NCBI RefSeq assembly: GCF_003984645.1 | Contig: NZ_RWKI01000002.1 | Location: 248,001 to 312,000, forward strand | Length of the DNA: 64,000 nucleotides | DNA from: Variovorax sp. MHTC-1 | GTDB taxonomy: Bacteria; Pseudomonadota; Gammaproteobacteria; Burkholderiales; Burkholderiaceae_C | Direction of reading: 5' to 3' | Part shown: in pieces, positions 25,999-35,571 of the stretch | Numbering within the stretch: position 1 is the first letter of the stretch | Layout of the letters: each line of letters starts with the position of its first letter | Position numbers and translations under genes: made by a program | The notes under the pieces: generated by a model | The model's input: only the letters and a program-made list of their open reading frames with translations | Databases searched by the model: none | What the model was told of the DNA's origin: nothing

Positions 25999-27090
25999 TC
26001 AGTGGCCCCGTGCGGCGGCGACCGCCTTCGCGGCCGCGTCCGCCATGTCGTCCGCGCCGATGACGGCCAGGCCCGATGCGGCCAGGATGCTTCTGCCGAG
26101 CGCCTCGTTGAGACCCTTCATGCGCACCACCAGCGGCACGCGCAGGTCGAGCTCGCGCGCGGCATCGACCACGCTCTGCGCAACCAGGTCGCAGCGCATG
26201 ATGCCGCCGAAGACGTTGACGAGGATGGCGCGCAGCTTCCGGTTGCGCAGCATCAGCTTGAAGGCCTCGGTCACCCGTTCGGCCGTCGCGCCGCCGCCCA
26301 CGTCGAGGAAGTTGGCAGGCGATCCGCCGTAGAGCCGGATCGCGTCCATCGTCGCCATCGCGAGGCCGGCGCCGTTCACCAGGGTGCCGATGTCGCCGCC
26401 GAGCGTGACGTAGCAGAGGCCGAACTTCGCGGCCTCGATCTCGACCGCATCCTCCTCCTCGAGGTCGCGCAGCGCGGCGATCTCGGGCTGGCGGTAGAGC
26501 GCATTCGGATCGAAGCCGAACCTGGCGTCGAGCGCGATCACTCGGCCGTCGCCGGTCAGCACCAGCGGGTCGATCTCGGCGCGCGACGCGTCGCATTCGT
26601 CGAATGCGCGGTACAGGTTCTGCATCAGCGTGCGCGCCTGCGGGATCGACTTGCCGGGAATGCCGATGCGGCGTGCGATGCCATCCGCCTGGCCTGCCGT
26701 CAGGCCGGAGACCGGGTCGACGAACACCGTGTGGGCGCCGCCGCCTTCGTCCGAGGCCATCAGGACGACCCGCTGCGTGTCACGGTCTATCGCCATGTGG
26801 ATGGAGAAGGCCTGCCGGATCTCGGTGCGCTCCTCGACCAGCAGCCGCCGCACGCCGAGGTCGGCCAGCAGCGCGCCGGCGTGCTTGCGGACCTCGGGAA
26901 CGGTCCAGGCCTGCCGCACGCCGTCGCCGCGTCGCGCGGCGTGGACCTGCGCCTTGACCATCCATGTCCTGCCGCCCAGTCGCAGCGCGGCCTCCTCGGC
27001 CTCCTGCGGCGAATGGCAGAGAAATCCACGCGGCGACGCCACGCCATAGCGGCGCAATACGTCCTTGCCCTGGTATTCGTGGATGTTCAT
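25999..27090 (-). CDS. Divergent succinate-CoA ligase-like beta subunit
   Basis: The 363-residue protein aligns with SucC along its length: it begins MNIHEYQGKDVLRRYG, and contains AQVHAARRGDGV, EIDPLVLTGDGRVIALDARFG, NGAGLAMATMDAIRLYGGSP, ANFLDVGGGATAERV and NVFGGIMRCDLVA. It is about 25 residues shorter than typical SucC. The nucleotide-binding glycine loop (normally HAGGRGKAGG) reads HAARRGDGV, and NPL is replaced by DPL. The ATP-grasp site is therefore altered, and the specificity or nucleotide use may differ. It is paired with the alpha subunit downstream. Confidence 0.78.
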   Translation of the reverse strand: MNIHEYQGKDVLRRYGVASPRGFLCHSPQEAEEAALRLGGRTWMVKAQVHAARRGDGVRQAWTVPEVRKHAGALLADLGVRRLLVEERTEIRQAFSIHMAIDRDTQRVVLMASDEGGGAHTVFVDPVSGLTAGQADGIARRIGIPGKSIPQARTLMQNLYRAFDECDASRAEIDPLVLTGDGRVIALDARFGFDPNALYRQPEIAALRDLEEEDAVEIEAAKFGLCYVTLGGDIGTLVNGAGLAMATMDAIRLYGGSPANFLDVGGGATAERVTEAFKLMLRNRKLRAILVNVFGGIMRCDLVAQSVVDAARELDLRVPLVVRMKGLNEALGRSILAASGLAVIGADDMADAAAKAVAAARGH

Positions 27091-27105
27091 GGTAAGCAGA
27101 CCGAA

Positions 27106-27432
27106 TTACGCGCCGAGGTCGGCGCCGGCCAGGGTCGCCCAATCGAAGTGTCCGGAAGCGGCGCCGGGCGCGGGGCCGCGCTTGCGGTGCTCGGCCTGTT
27201 TCTGCTGGATGACTTCGACCAGGAATTTCTCGTCGTACGCGCGCAGCAAATGGGGCTGGCGGGTCTTCAGGTAGTGGCAGATCCGGTCGGCGGCATCCGG
27301 AATCCTGGCCAGCAATTCGTAATAGGTAGGGCTGTCCCAATACCACCGGAAACCCAATTCGTAGAACGCTGCGTTGTATGCATTGCGCTCGACTTCGTCG
27401 TTCCAGTATTGAATTGGCAAATCATTGACCAT
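27106..27432 (-). CDS. Small protein of unknown function upstream of the CoA ligase genes
   Basis: The 108-residue soluble protein contains IQYWNDEVERNAYNAAFYEL and FRWYWDSPTYYELLARIPDA, rich in Tyr/Trp, and a basic tail. The start at 27432 is chosen because GGAGAAGCTC precedes it; an ATG at 27444 is also in frame. It lies 16 bp before the beta subunit gene, so it is the first gene of that transcript. The roughly 160 bp upstream are AT-rich and probably hold the promoter, including a half match to the FNR-type site (CATGGTCAA, 27485-27493). No family is recognised. Confidence 0.6.
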   Translation of the reverse strand: MVNDLPIQYWNDEVERNAYNAAFYELGFRWYWDSPTYYELLARIPDAADRICHYLKTRQPHLLRAYDEKFLVEVIQQKQAEHRKRGPAPGAASGHFDWATLAGADLGA

Positions 27433-27606
27433 GAGCTTCTCCATGAATTTGAATGCCGCAGCGGATGAATTGGATTTCGCTCGGCATGGTCAAAATGTAG
27501 GATGGCTGATCGATAATTAATAGTGAAAGTATTTTATTGAATGCATTCTCTATGAGTTATGGATCGAGGGTGGCAAATTTCCTTGTCCGTCCCGTCCACG
27601 CCCAGT

Positions 27607-28854
27607 TCAGATCACGCGCTCTTCGCGCAGCATCGCCACGTCGTCCGCGCTGTAGCCGAGCTGGCGCAGCACTTCCTCGGTGTGTTCGCCGAGCAGCGGC
27701 GAACGCGTCACCTCGGTCGGGCTGTCGGACATCTTGATGGGATTGCCCACGGTCAGGTACTTGCCCCGCGTCGGATGGTCGACCTCGACGATGGTGCCGG
27801 TCTGGCGCAGCGACTCGTCGGCGGCGATTTCCTTCATCGACAGGATCGGCCCGCAGGGAATGTCGTACTTGTTGAGGATCTCCATGGCCTCGAACTTGTC
27901 CTTGGTCATGGTCCACTGCTCGATGCGCGCGAAGATCGGCTTCAGGTGCAAGAGGCGGGCGGCCGGCGTGGCGTAGGCCTCGTCGTCGATCCAGCCCTCT
28001 TCGCCGATGACCTTGCACACAGCGGGCCAGACTGCACCCTGCGTGATGAAGTAGATGTAGGCGTTGGGGTCGGTCTCCCAGCCCTTGCAGCGCAGGATCG
28101 AGCCCGGCTGGCCGCCGCCTGAGGCGTTGCCGGCGCGCGGCACCGCGTCGCCGAACTTGCCGTCGGGGTATTGCGGGTACTCGTGCATGGTGCCGGTACG
28201 CTCCAGGCGCTGCTGGTCGCGCATCTTCACGCGGCACAGGTTGAGCACCGCGTCCTGCATCGGCGCCAGCACCTGCTGCCCGCGCCCGGTGCTGTTGCGC
28301 TGGTAGAGCGCGGCGACGATGCCGAGCGCCAGGTGCAGGCCGGTGCCGCTGTCGCCGATCTGCGCGCCGGTGACGACCGGCGGGCCGTCCTCGAAGCCGG
28401 TTGTCGACGCGGCGCCGCCGGCGCACTGCGCGACGTTCTCGTAGACCTTGCAGTGCTCGTATTTGCCGGGGCCGAAGCCCTTGACCGAGGCCACGATCAT
28501 GCGCGGGTTCAAGTCCTGGATGTGGCTCCAGGTGATGCCCATGCGGTCCAGCGCGCCGGGCGCGAAGTTCTCGACCAGCACGTCGCAGGTCTTGATCAGC
28601 GTGTCCAGCACCTGCTTGCCTTTCGGCTTCTTGGTGTCCAGCGTGATCGAGCGCTTGTTGTGGTTCAGCATCGTGAAATAGAGGCTGTCCACGCCGGGAA
28701 TGTCGCGCAGCTGGCCGCGCGTCGCGTCGCCTTCGCCGGCGCGCTCGACCTTGATCACGTCGGCGCCGAACCAGGCCAGCAGCTGGGTGCAGGTGGGGCC
28801 CGACTGCACATGGGTGAAATCGAGAATCCGAACGCCCTCGAGTGCCTTGCTCAT
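27607..28854 (-). CDS. Formyl-CoA:oxalate CoA-transferase-like protein (CaiB/BaiF family), first paralogue
   Basis: The 415-residue class III CoA-transferase has [42 protein letters not shown], the catalytic Asp in [35 protein letters not shown] and a glycine loop [15 protein letters not shown]. All are typical of Frc. It is roughly 60 percent identical by eye to the second paralogue at 29317. Its ATG overlaps the stop of the PAS gene (ATGA). One paralogue may use a different donor, such as acetyl-CoA or succinyl-CoA, as the E. coli Frc/YfdE pair does; this is inference. Confidence 0.85.
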   Translation of the reverse strand: MSKALEGVRILDFTHVQSGPTCTQLLAWFGADVIKVERAGEGDATRGQLRDIPGVDSLYFTMLNHNKRSITLDTKKPKGKQVLDTLIKTCDVLVENFAPGALDRMGITWSHIQDLNPRMIVASVKGFGPGKYEHCKVYENVAQCAGGAASTTGFEDGPPVVTGAQIGDSGTGLHLALGIVAALYQRNSTGRGQQVLAPMQDAVLNLCRVKMRDQQRLERTGTMHEYPQYPDGKFGDAVPRAGNASGGGQPGSILRCKGWETDPNAYIYFITQGAVWPAVCKVIGEEGWIDDEAYATPAARLLHLKPIFARIEQWTMTKDKFEAMEILNKYDIPCGPILSMKEIAADESLRQTGTIVEVDHPTRGKYLTVGNPIKMSDSPTEVTRSPLLGEHTEEVLRQLGYSADDVAMLREERVI

Positions 28855-29294
28855 CGACTGTCTCCTTCTTGGATCTTGGCCTCGACTTCTACCAGACGAG
28901 CGCGCAGTTTGCGCTCCTCGGCGAAGCGGGCGGTCTCGTCGCGCACCATGGCGACGATGCCCGTGACCTTTCGATCTTCGGAGAACAGCATCGATACCGT
29001 GAAGGCGATCGACAGCGTGTGCCCGTCCTTGTGCAGGGCGGGCACGCGCAGCAGGTCGGCGCCGTACTTGGTGATGCCCGTGTCCATGGTCTTCTGAAAG
29101 CCGTCCCAGTGCCGGCCGCGCTGGCGTTCCGGGATGATCAGATCGAGCGACTTGCCCAGCGCCTCGGCTTCGGTGAAGCCGAAGATGCGCTCGGCGGCCT
29201 GGTTCCAGAGCGTGATCGCCCCTTGCGCATCCGCGACCATGATGGCGTCGCCGGCGCCGGCGACGAGCTGAGCAAGATCCACGTCCGAGTGCAA
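28851..29294 (-). CDS. PAS-domain protein without an output domain
   Basis: The roughly 147-residue protein consists of one PAS domain (residues about 8-125: [34 protein letters not shown]) and a short C-terminal coiled coil. There is no kinase, cyclase or HTH output. PAS domains bind small ligands or cofactors; here it may sense a metabolite for the oxalate block or interact with a partner encoded elsewhere. The start is uncertain: a TTG at 29294 or a GTG at 29282, both behind GGGAGG. It lies between the two frc genes and overlaps the downstream one by four bases. Confidence 0.65.
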   Translation of the reverse strand: MHSDVDLAQLVAGAGDAIMVADAQGAITLWNQAAERIFGFTEAEALGKSLDLIIPERQRGRHWDGFQKTMDTGITKYGADLLRVPALHKDGHTLSIAFTVSMLFSEDRKVTGIVAMVRDETARFAEERKLRARLVEVEAKIQEGDSR

Positions 29295-29316
29295 ACCAAA
29301 CCTCCCTTTCGCGACC

Positions 29317-30594
29317 TCAAACTACCTTGGCTTCGCGCAGATTGACGATCTGGTCCTTGGTGTAGCCCAGCTCCGCCAGCACCTCGTCGGTGTGCTCGCC
29401 CAGGAGCGGCGAGGCCGTCACCTCGGGTTTGAGGTCCGAGAACTTGATCGGGCTGCCGATGGTCCAGTAGGTGCCGCGCTCCTTGTGCGGCACTTCGACG
29501 ATGGAGCCGCTCTTGCGCAGCGACTCGTCGCGCAGAAGTTCCTTCATCGACAGCACGGGCGCGCAGGGAATGTCGAACTTGCGGAAGATGTCGACTGCCT
29601 CGAACTTGGTCTTGTCCTTGATGAAGTCCTCGATGGTCGCGAAGATCTGCTCGATGTGCGGCTGACGAGCCTTGGCGGTGGTGTAGTCGGGGTCGGTCTT
29701 CCACTCCGGCTTGCCCAGCGCATCGCAGATCGGCTCCCAGGCGTGGCCCTGTACCGTGAAGTAGATGTAGGCGTTGGGGTCGGTCTGCCAGCCCTTGCAC
29801 TTGAGGATCCAGCCCGGCTGGCCTCCGCCGCCGGCGTTACCACCGCGCGGCGTCACCTTGTCCGCGAACGCTTCCATCTCGTGCGGGTACTGGGGGTACT
29901 CCTCCAGATAGCCCACGCTTTCCAGGCGCTGTTGATCGCGCATTTTCACGCGGCACAGGTTGAGCACGGCGTCCTGCATCGAGCAGGCCACCTTCTGACC
30001 CTTGCCGGTCTTCTCGCGGCCGATGATGGCCGTCAGGATGCCGATAGCCAGGTGCATGCCGGTGTTGGAGTCGCCGAGCGCGGCCGACGAGATGGTGGGC
30101 TGCGAGTTCTCGCCCTTCCACCAGCCGGTGGTCGAGGCGGCGCCGCCGGCGCACTGCGCCACGTTCTCGTAGACCTTCAGGTCCTCGTAGTGGTGGCCTT
30201 CGCTGAAGCCCTTGACCGACGCGTGGATCAGCTTGGGGTTGAGTTCCTGGATGCGTTCCCAGGTGAAGCCCATACGGTCGAGCGCGCCGGGGCCGAAGTT
30301 TTCGACCAGCACGTCGGATTCGCGCACCAGCTGCTCGAGCACTGCCTTGCCTTCCGGCTTCTTGGTGTCCAGCGTGATCGAGCGCTTGTTGCTGTTGAGC
30401 ATTGTGAAGTACAGCGCGTCCACGTTCGGGATGTCGCGCAGCTGGCTGCGCGTGACGTCGCCGGCGCCCGGACGCTCGACTTTGATGACGTCGGCGCCGA
30501 ACCAGGCCAGCATCTGCGTGCAGGCGGGACCGGCCTGGACATGGGTGAAGTCGATGATCTTGATGCCGTTGAGTGGTTTGTTGCTGCTGCTCAT
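29317..30594 (-). CDS. frc: Formyl-CoA:oxalate CoA-transferase, second paralogue
   Basis: The 425-residue class III CoA-transferase is nearest in length and motifs to characterised Frc: [20 protein letters not shown] (catalytic-site Gln), [13 protein letters not shown], catalytic Asp in [15 protein letters not shown], glycine-rich loop [16 protein letters not shown] and [16 protein letters not shown]. It moves CoA from formyl-CoA to oxalate, giving oxalyl-CoA and formate. It directly follows oxc (25-bp gap) with a strong AGGAG site. The linked oxc supports the assignment. Confidence 0.9.
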   Translation of the reverse strand: MSSSNKPLNGIKIIDFTHVQAGPACTQMLAWFGADVIKVERPGAGDVTRSQLRDIPNVDALYFTMLNSNKRSITLDTKKPEGKAVLEQLVRESDVLVENFGPGALDRMGFTWERIQELNPKLIHASVKGFSEGHHYEDLKVYENVAQCAGGAASTTGWWKGENSQPTISSAALGDSNTGMHLAIGILTAIIGREKTGKGQKVACSMQDAVLNLCRVKMRDQQRLESVGYLEEYPQYPHEMEAFADKVTPRGGNAGGGGQPGWILKCKGWQTDPNAYIYFTVQGHAWEPICDALGKPEWKTDPDYTTAKARQPHIEQIFATIEDFIKDKTKFEAVDIFRKFDIPCAPVLSMKELLRDESLRKSGSIVEVPHKERGTYWTIGSPIKFSDLKPEVTASPLLGEHTDEVLAELGYTKDQIVNLREAKVV

Positions 30595-30619
30595 GGGATA
30601 TCTCCTGTATTGCCTGGGA

Positions 30620-32407
30620 TTACTTCTTCTTCGCCGTTGCCGGGTTCAGACTGGTGATGCGGCCGCTTTCGGTGCCGGCGGTCTCGTCGATCACGGCGTT
30701 GATCAGGGTCGGCCGGCCGGAGGCGACGGCCTCGGCCAGGGCCTTCTCCAGCTCGTCCGCGGTGGTGGCGTTGACGCCGACGCCGCCGAAGGCCTCGATG
30801 AGCTTGTCGTAACGCGCGTTCTTGACGAACACGGTCGGCGCCACGTCGGGCGTGCCGCTCGGGTTCACGTCGGTGCCGCGGTAAACGCCGTTGTTGTTGA
30901 AGACGACGATGCAGACCGGCAGGTTGTAGCGGCAGATGGTTTCGACTTCCATGCCGCTGAAGCCGAAGGCGCTGTCGCCCTCGATGGCGATCACAGGCTT
31001 GCCGGTGACCACGGCCGCGGCGACGGCGAAGCCCATGCCGATGCCCATGATCCCCCAGGTGCCGACGTCGAGGCGCTTGCGCGGCTCGTACATGTCGACG
31101 ATGCTGCGCGCGAAATCGAGCGTGTTGGCGCCTTCGTTGACGACGATGGCATCGGGCCGCGCCTTCACCTGGTCGCGGATCACGCTGAGCGCGCTGTGGA
31201 AGTTCATCGGCGAGGGCCGGGCGGCCAGCGTGGCGGCCATCTTCGACAGGTTCTTGTCCTTGCGCTCGGCGATGGCGCCGGTCCAGTCGGCCGGCGGCTT
31301 GGCCCACTTGGCATCGATGCCCGCCACGAGTGCCGCGACGCAGGAGCCGATGTCGCCGATCACCGGCGCGGCGATCGCGACGTTGCTGTCGATCTCGGTC
31401 GGCGCGATGTCGATCTGGATGAACTGCTTGGCGCCCTTCTCCTGCGCCCAGGTCTTGCCCTTGCCGTGCGACAGCAGCCAGTTGAGGCGCGCGCCGACCA
31501 GCATCACGACGTCGGCTTCCTGCAGCACATAGGAACGCGCGGCCGCGGCCGATTGCGCATGGGTGTCGGGCAGCAGGCCCTTGGCCATCGACATCGGCAG
31601 GTAGGGAATGCCGGTCTTCTCGATCAGCGCGCGAATGTCGGCATCGGCCTGCGCATAGGCCGCGCCCTTGCCCAGCAGGATCAGCGGCTTCTTGGCACTC
31701 TTGAGCAGGTCGAGCGCGCGCTTCACCGCGTCGGGCGCCGGGATCTGGCGCGGCGCCGGGTCGATCACCTTGATCAGCGATTTCTTGCCGGCTGCCGCGT
31801 CCATGGTCTGCGCGAACAGCTTGGCCGGCAGGTCGAGATACACGCCGCCCGGGCGGCCCGACACGGCCGAGCGGATCGCCCGGGCAATGCCGACGCCGAT
31901 GTCCTCGGCATGCAGCACGCGGAAGGCCGCCTTGCACAGCGGCTTGGCGATCGCGAGCTGGTCCATCTCCTCGTAATCGCCCTGCTGCAGGTCGACGATC
32001 TCGCGCTCGCTCGAGCCGCTGATCAGGATCATCGGGAAGCAGTTGGTGGTCGCGTTGGCCAGCGCGGTCAGGCCGTTGAGGAAGCCGGGCGCCGATACCG
32101 TCAGGCAGATGCCGGGCTTTTGCGTCAGGAAGCCGGCGGCCGCGGCGGCGTTGCCGGCGTGCTGCTCGTGGCGAAACGAGATGACGCGCATGCCTTCGGC
32201 CTGCGCCATGCGCGTGAGGTCGGTGATCGGGATGCCGGGAAGACCGAAAATGGTGTCGATGTCGTTCAGCTTCAGCGCGTCGATCACGAGGTGGAAGCCA
32301 TCGGTCGTTTCGCGGTCCGGCGCGTCATCGGTCATGTTCTTGAGGGCACGCGCGACCAGGTCGTCGGCTGTGGTGGCTCCCTGCTGGGCTGTGCTAACTG
32401 AAGACAT
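30620..32407 (-). CDS. oxc: Oxalyl-CoA decarboxylase
   Basis: This 595-residue thiamine diphosphate enzyme converts oxalyl-CoA to formyl-CoA and CO2. The N-terminal pyrimidine-binding domain ([34 protein letters not shown]) contains the activating Glu region. The ThDP motif near residue 475 reads [20 protein letters not shown] followed by FNNNGVYRG. The length (about 570-600) is normal. The start at 32407 follows AAGGAGAGAC. It is divergent from a Crp/Fnr regulator and upstream of both frc genes. The formyl-CoA made is recycled by Frc. Confidence 0.93.
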   Translation of the reverse strand: MSSVSTAQQGATTADDLVARALKNMTDDAPDRETTDGFHLVIDALKLNDIDTIFGLPGIPITDLTRMAQAEGMRVISFRHEQHAGNAAAAAGFLTQKPGICLTVSAPGFLNGLTALANATTNCFPMILISGSSEREIVDLQQGDYEEMDQLAIAKPLCKAAFRVLHAEDIGVGIARAIRSAVSGRPGGVYLDLPAKLFAQTMDAAAGKKSLIKVIDPAPRQIPAPDAVKRALDLLKSAKKPLILLGKGAAYAQADADIRALIEKTGIPYLPMSMAKGLLPDTHAQSAAAARSYVLQEADVVMLVGARLNWLLSHGKGKTWAQEKGAKQFIQIDIAPTEIDSNVAIAAPVIGDIGSCVAALVAGIDAKWAKPPADWTGAIAERKDKNLSKMAATLAARPSPMNFHSALSVIRDQVKARPDAIVVNEGANTLDFARSIVDMYEPRKRLDVGTWGIMGIGMGFAVAAAVVTGKPVIAIEGDSAFGFSGMEVETICRYNLPVCIVVFNNNGVYRGTDVNPSGTPDVAPTVFVKNARYDKLIEAFGGVGVNATTADELEKALAEAVASGRPTLINAVIDETAGTESGRITSLNPATAKKK

Positions 32408-32481
32408 GTCTCTCCTTCTGCTTCGTGGTGAATGGCCGGGGGCCGAGCCACGACTATGATTCGGGCCCAGGCTTTCAGCTG

Positions 32482-32495
32482 TTGACCTCGGTCAA
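32482..32495. promoter_or_regulatory. FNR-type operator in the oxc/crp divergent region
   Basis: TTGACCTCGGTCAA is a perfect palindrome whose half-site TTGAC and four-base spacer (TTGAC-N4-GTCAA) match the Crp/Fnr family pattern. It lies 75 bp upstream of the oxc ATG and 68 bp upstream of the Crp/Fnr ATG. The palindrome and its right flank (ACTTTCCGGA) recur, with one flank change and a different spacer, upstream of tctC at 37316-37329. Confidence 0.65.
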
Positions 32496-32562
32496 CTTTC
32501 CGGAAAACGGGCGCTCTCCCGGTGAACCGGCGGTTGTTGCGAAATCGAGCAAGACGGGAACC

Positions 32563-33171
32563 ATGACGTTGTTGGAAAACCACCCGGAGAAAAACATCAT
32601 CCGCGCCCAGCTCCGGCAGAACATCCTTCTCAAGGACCTGAGCGAGAGCGATCGCGCCGAACTGGAAACCCATCTCGCCGTCGTGGACGGCAACAAGGGC
32701 GACTTTTTGCTGCACCAGGGCGTGCGCGAGATGGCGCAGTACTTCATCCTCGACGGCATCCTCAAGCGGGTGGTGAGCAACCCGGAGGGCAAGGAAATGA
32801 TCCTGCGCTTCGCCGACGAGAACGACATGGAGACCAGCTACGCCGCGCTGCGGCTCGGCACGCCCACGCCGTACGGCATCGTCTGCGTGACCAAGGCGCG
32901 CGTGGCCAGCCTGCCGCTGAAGGAATGGATCGCGTTCCTGAACCGCCATCCGGAAAGCAAGGAGCTGTTCGAGTTCAGCGTCATGCGCGGGATGAGCGAG
33001 ATCATGGCGCACACCATCACGCTGCACCTGCTGGACGCCCCCGGTCGCGTGCACCGCTTCATGCGCAAGCATCCGGAACTAGTGGATCGCATTCCGAGCA
33101 AGGAACTGGCCTCCTATCTCAACCTCTCCGCGGAAACCCTGAGCCGGCTGAAGAAGCGCGGAAAAATCTAG
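32563..33171 (+). CDS. Crp/Fnr family regulator, likely controller of the oxalate block
   Basis: The 202-residue protein has an N-terminal cyclic-nucleotide-like sensing domain (GDFLLHQGVREMAQYFILDG) and a C-terminal winged helix, IPSKELASYLNLSAETLSRL. The recognition helix keeps the E-x-x-S-R pattern of FNR, which reads TTGA half-sites. It lacks the N-terminal cysteine cluster of true FNR. An earlier in-frame ATG at 32425 would overlap the operator; the ATG at 32563 begins the conserved domain. It is divergent from oxc, with the palindrome between them. Effector unknown (perhaps oxalyl-CoA, formyl-CoA or oxalate). Confidence 0.85.
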   Translation: MTLLENHPEKNIIRAQLRQNILLKDLSESDRAELETHLAVVDGNKGDFLLHQGVREMAQYFILDGILKRVVSNPEGKEMILRFADENDMETSYAALRLGTPTPYGIVCVTKARVASLPLKEWIAFLNRHPESKELFEFSVMRGMSEIMAHTITLHLLDAPGRVHRFMRKHPELVDRIPSKELASYLNLSAETLSRLKKRGKI

Positions 33172-34004
33172 GTCTGCTTGGAGGAGGCGAACAGCCGCGA
33201 GCTGGTCATCAGCCTCAGCTGGTTGTCGACGCTCTGCACGCCGGCCACCGCCGCCGCAACGTCCTCGGTCTGGCTTCGCTCTTCCGCGTCGAGCACGATC
33301 CCGCGCAGCGCGACCTGACCTTGCCTGGCGTTGATCGTGATGTTGATGTCGCGCGTCGCCGGATGCTCCTTCAGCGCCGCGCGAACGCGCGCCTCCAGTG
33401 CCATGTCGGCGAGCATGGCGCGCGATTCGGGCGTCTCGGCGAATTCCGGGCGGCTCGCCAGCAGGCTGATCTGCTCCACGCAGCTCTCGACCGACAAGCG
33501 ATCGGTGTTGAGCACCAGGTCGTAGAGCACCGGGTCGCCCCAGGTGACGCCGAACTGGTCGTTCATGCGCGACGCGTGCGCCTGGTCGCTGCGGCGCAGC
33601 TCGGCTTCCGCGAATTCGACATCGTCGGTGCCCAGATGGCCCATCAGCCACTCGACCCGCTTCTTGAACGAGCGCGTGACGCGCACGCACACCACGTGCG
33701 GCACCGGACGCAGCAGGCAGGTGGCGCCCCAGCCGCGCAGCACGACGTTGCCGCGGTCGGCCAGCGCGAACAGTTCTTCCGCTGTGTAGAGGGCGACGCT
33801 GCGCTTGTCGGTTGTCAAGCGCTCTACGAGCCCGGCCTTGCCGTCGCGCAGACGGCCGATCAGGCTGGTGGACACCTGCGCGCGGTCGGCCACGCGCTCG
33901 ATGGCCTCGTGGCGCATGACGGCCAGCCCGAGCGACTCGGCGAGCCGCAGCGACACGTCCTTGGCGAGGGAACCCATTTCCTGGGTCATTGCGATGACGG
34001 GCAT
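33168..34004 (-). CDS. Cytidylate-kinase-like domain fused to a BON domain
   Basis: The 278-residue protein has an N-terminal domain resembling the cytidylate kinase-like family 2 (ITQEMGS-type start with SLAKDVSLRLAESLGLAVMR, RVTRSFKKRVEWLM, EAELRRSDQAHASRMNDQF) and a C-terminal BON domain (residues about 200-270, AALKEHPATRDINITI and RQGQVALRGIVLDAEERSQ). BON domains normally bind lipids in the envelope, yet no signal peptide is seen, so the protein is probably cytosolic. It follows tctA by 16 bp with a GAGGAG site, so it belongs to the transporter operon. Its TAG stop shares CTAG with the convergent regulator. Substrate unknown. Confidence 0.7.
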   Translation of the reverse strand: MPVIAMTQEMGSLAKDVSLRLAESLGLAVMRHEAIERVADRAQVSTSLIGRLRDGKAGLVERLTTDKRSVALYTAEELFALADRGNVVLRGWGATCLLRPVPHVVCVRVTRSFKKRVEWLMGHLGTDDVEFAEAELRRSDQAHASRMNDQFGVTWGDPVLYDLVLNTDRLSVESCVEQISLLASRPEFAETPESRAMLADMALEARVRAALKEHPATRDINITINARQGQVALRGIVLDAEERSQTEDVAAAVAGVQSVDNQLRLMTSSRLFASSKQT

Positions 34005-34020
34005 GGTGTCGGCTCCTCGT

Positions 34021-35550
34021 TCAGTCCACCGGCCGCTCGACGGCGAACTCGTCAGGCTTTTTTGGCTTGATCATTGCCATCACCTTCGAGATCACCGGCC
34101 AGAACAGCAGCACCAGGGCCAGCGTGGTGATGCTGCCCACCAGCGGATTCGCCCACATGATCATGACGTCGCCTTGCGAGACCAGCATGGCCTGGCGGAA
34201 CGAGTCTTCGGCCTTGTCGCCGAGCACCAGCGCCAGCACCAGCGGCGCCAGCGGGAAGTCGAGCTTCTTGAAGAGGTAGCCCACCACGCCGAAGCCGAGC
34301 ATGAACCAGATGTCGAGCATCGCGTTGTGCACGGTGTAGGCGCCGATCGCACAGATCACGATGATCACCGGCGCGATGATCGAGAACGGAATGCGCAGGA
34401 TCGAGGCAAAGAGCGGCACGGTGCTCAGCACGACGATGAGGCCGACGATGTTGCCCAGGTACATGCTGGCGATCAGGCCCCAGACGAAGTCCTTCTGCTC
34501 GACGAAGAGCAGCGGCCCCGGCTGCAGACCCCAGATCAGCAGGCCGCCCAGCAGCACAGCAGCGGTCGGCGAGCCGGGGATGCCCAGCGCCAGCATCGGC
34601 AGCAGCGCGCTGGTGCCGGCGGCGTGCGCGGCGGTCTCGGGCGCCACGACGCCTTCCATTTCGCCGGTGCCGAACTTGGTGCCGTTCTTCGACATCTTCT
34701 TGGCCAGGCCGTAGCTCATGAACGAAGCCGGCGTCGCGCCGCCCGGCGTGATGCCCATCCAGATGCCGATCAGCGAGCTGCGCAGCGAGGTCACCCAGTA
34801 TTGCGGCAGCTGCTTCCAGGTCTGCAGCACCACCTTGGGATCGATCTTCGCGCTCTTGCCGGAGAACTTGAGGCCCTCCTCCATCGACAGCAGGATCTCG
34901 CCGATGCCGAACAGGCCGATGACCGCGATCAGGAAGTCGAAGCCGCGCATCAGCTCGGGCTGCCCGAAGGTGAGGCGCAGCTGGCCGGTCACGGTGTCCA
35001 TGCCGACGCTGGCCAGCGCGAAGCCGAGCGCCATCGACCCCAGGATCTTGAAGGGCGAGCCCTTGCCCATGCCGACGAAGCTGCAGAAGGTCAGCAGGTA
35101 CACCGCGAAGAATTCGGGCGAGCCGAACTTGAGCGCGAACTTGGCCACCAGCGGCGCCAGGAAGGTGATCATCACCACGGCGAGGAAGGCGCCCACGAAG
35201 GACGAGGTGAACGCCGTGGTCAGCGCCGCGCCGGCCTTGCCCTGCTGGGCCATCGGATAGCCGTCGAAGGTGGTGGCCACCGACCACGGCTCGCCCGGGA
35301 TGTTGAACAGCACGGAGGTGATGGCCCCGCCGAACAAGGCGCCCCAGTAGATGCACGACAGCATGATGATGGCCGAGGTCGGCGACATCGTGAACGTGAG
35401 GGGCAGCAGGATGGCCACCCCGTTCGCCCCGCCCAGGCCCGGCAGCACGCCGATCAGCACGCCGAGGATGATGCCGACGAACATCAGGCCGATGTTCATC
35501 GGCGTCAGGATCACTGCAAAGCCCTGCATCAGGGCACTGATTTCTTCCAT
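34021..35550 (-). CDS. tctA: Tripartite tricarboxylate transporter, large membrane subunit
   Basis: The 509-residue membrane protein has about twelve helices and the TctA signature GVLPGLGGANGVAILLPLTF at the N-terminus, repeated as IWMGITPGGATPASFMSYG in the second half, plus LGIPGSPTAAVLLGGLLIWG. It forms the channel for a solute delivered by the periplasmic TctC. The family usually carries di- and tricarboxylates; context in an oxalate block suggests oxalate or a relative as the solute. Its neighbours tctB and tctC are in the normal order. Confidence 0.92.
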   Translation of the reverse strand: MEEISALMQGFAVILTPMNIGLMFVGIILGVLIGVLPGLGGANGVAILLPLTFTMSPTSAIIMLSCIYWGALFGGAITSVLFNIPGEPWSVATTFDGYPMAQQGKAGAALTTAFTSSFVGAFLAVVMITFLAPLVAKFALKFGSPEFFAVYLLTFCSFVGMGKGSPFKILGSMALGFALASVGMDTVTGQLRLTFGQPELMRGFDFLIAVIGLFGIGEILLSMEEGLKFSGKSAKIDPKVVLQTWKQLPQYWVTSLRSSLIGIWMGITPGGATPASFMSYGLAKKMSKNGTKFGTGEMEGVVAPETAAHAAGTSALLPMLALGIPGSPTAAVLLGGLLIWGLQPGPLLFVEQKDFVWGLIASMYLGNIVGLIVVLSTVPLFASILRIPFSIIAPVIIVICAIGAYTVHNAMLDIWFMLGFGVVGYLFKKLDFPLAPLVLALVLGDKAEDSFRQAMLVSQGDVMIMWANPLVGSITTLALVLLFWPVISKVMAMIKPKKPDEFAVERPVD

Positions 35551-35571
35551 TTCGCGTTCGCTCCGTGAGAT

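Noticed and set aside
27445-27606. AT-rich stretch between frc and the CoA ligase transcript as a separate gene
   Set aside because: No frame of useful length with a start site; it is best read as a promoter region.
30212-32401. A 729-codon plus-strand frame across frc and oxc
   Set aside because: It is antisense to two clear enzymes and has a low-complexity translation.
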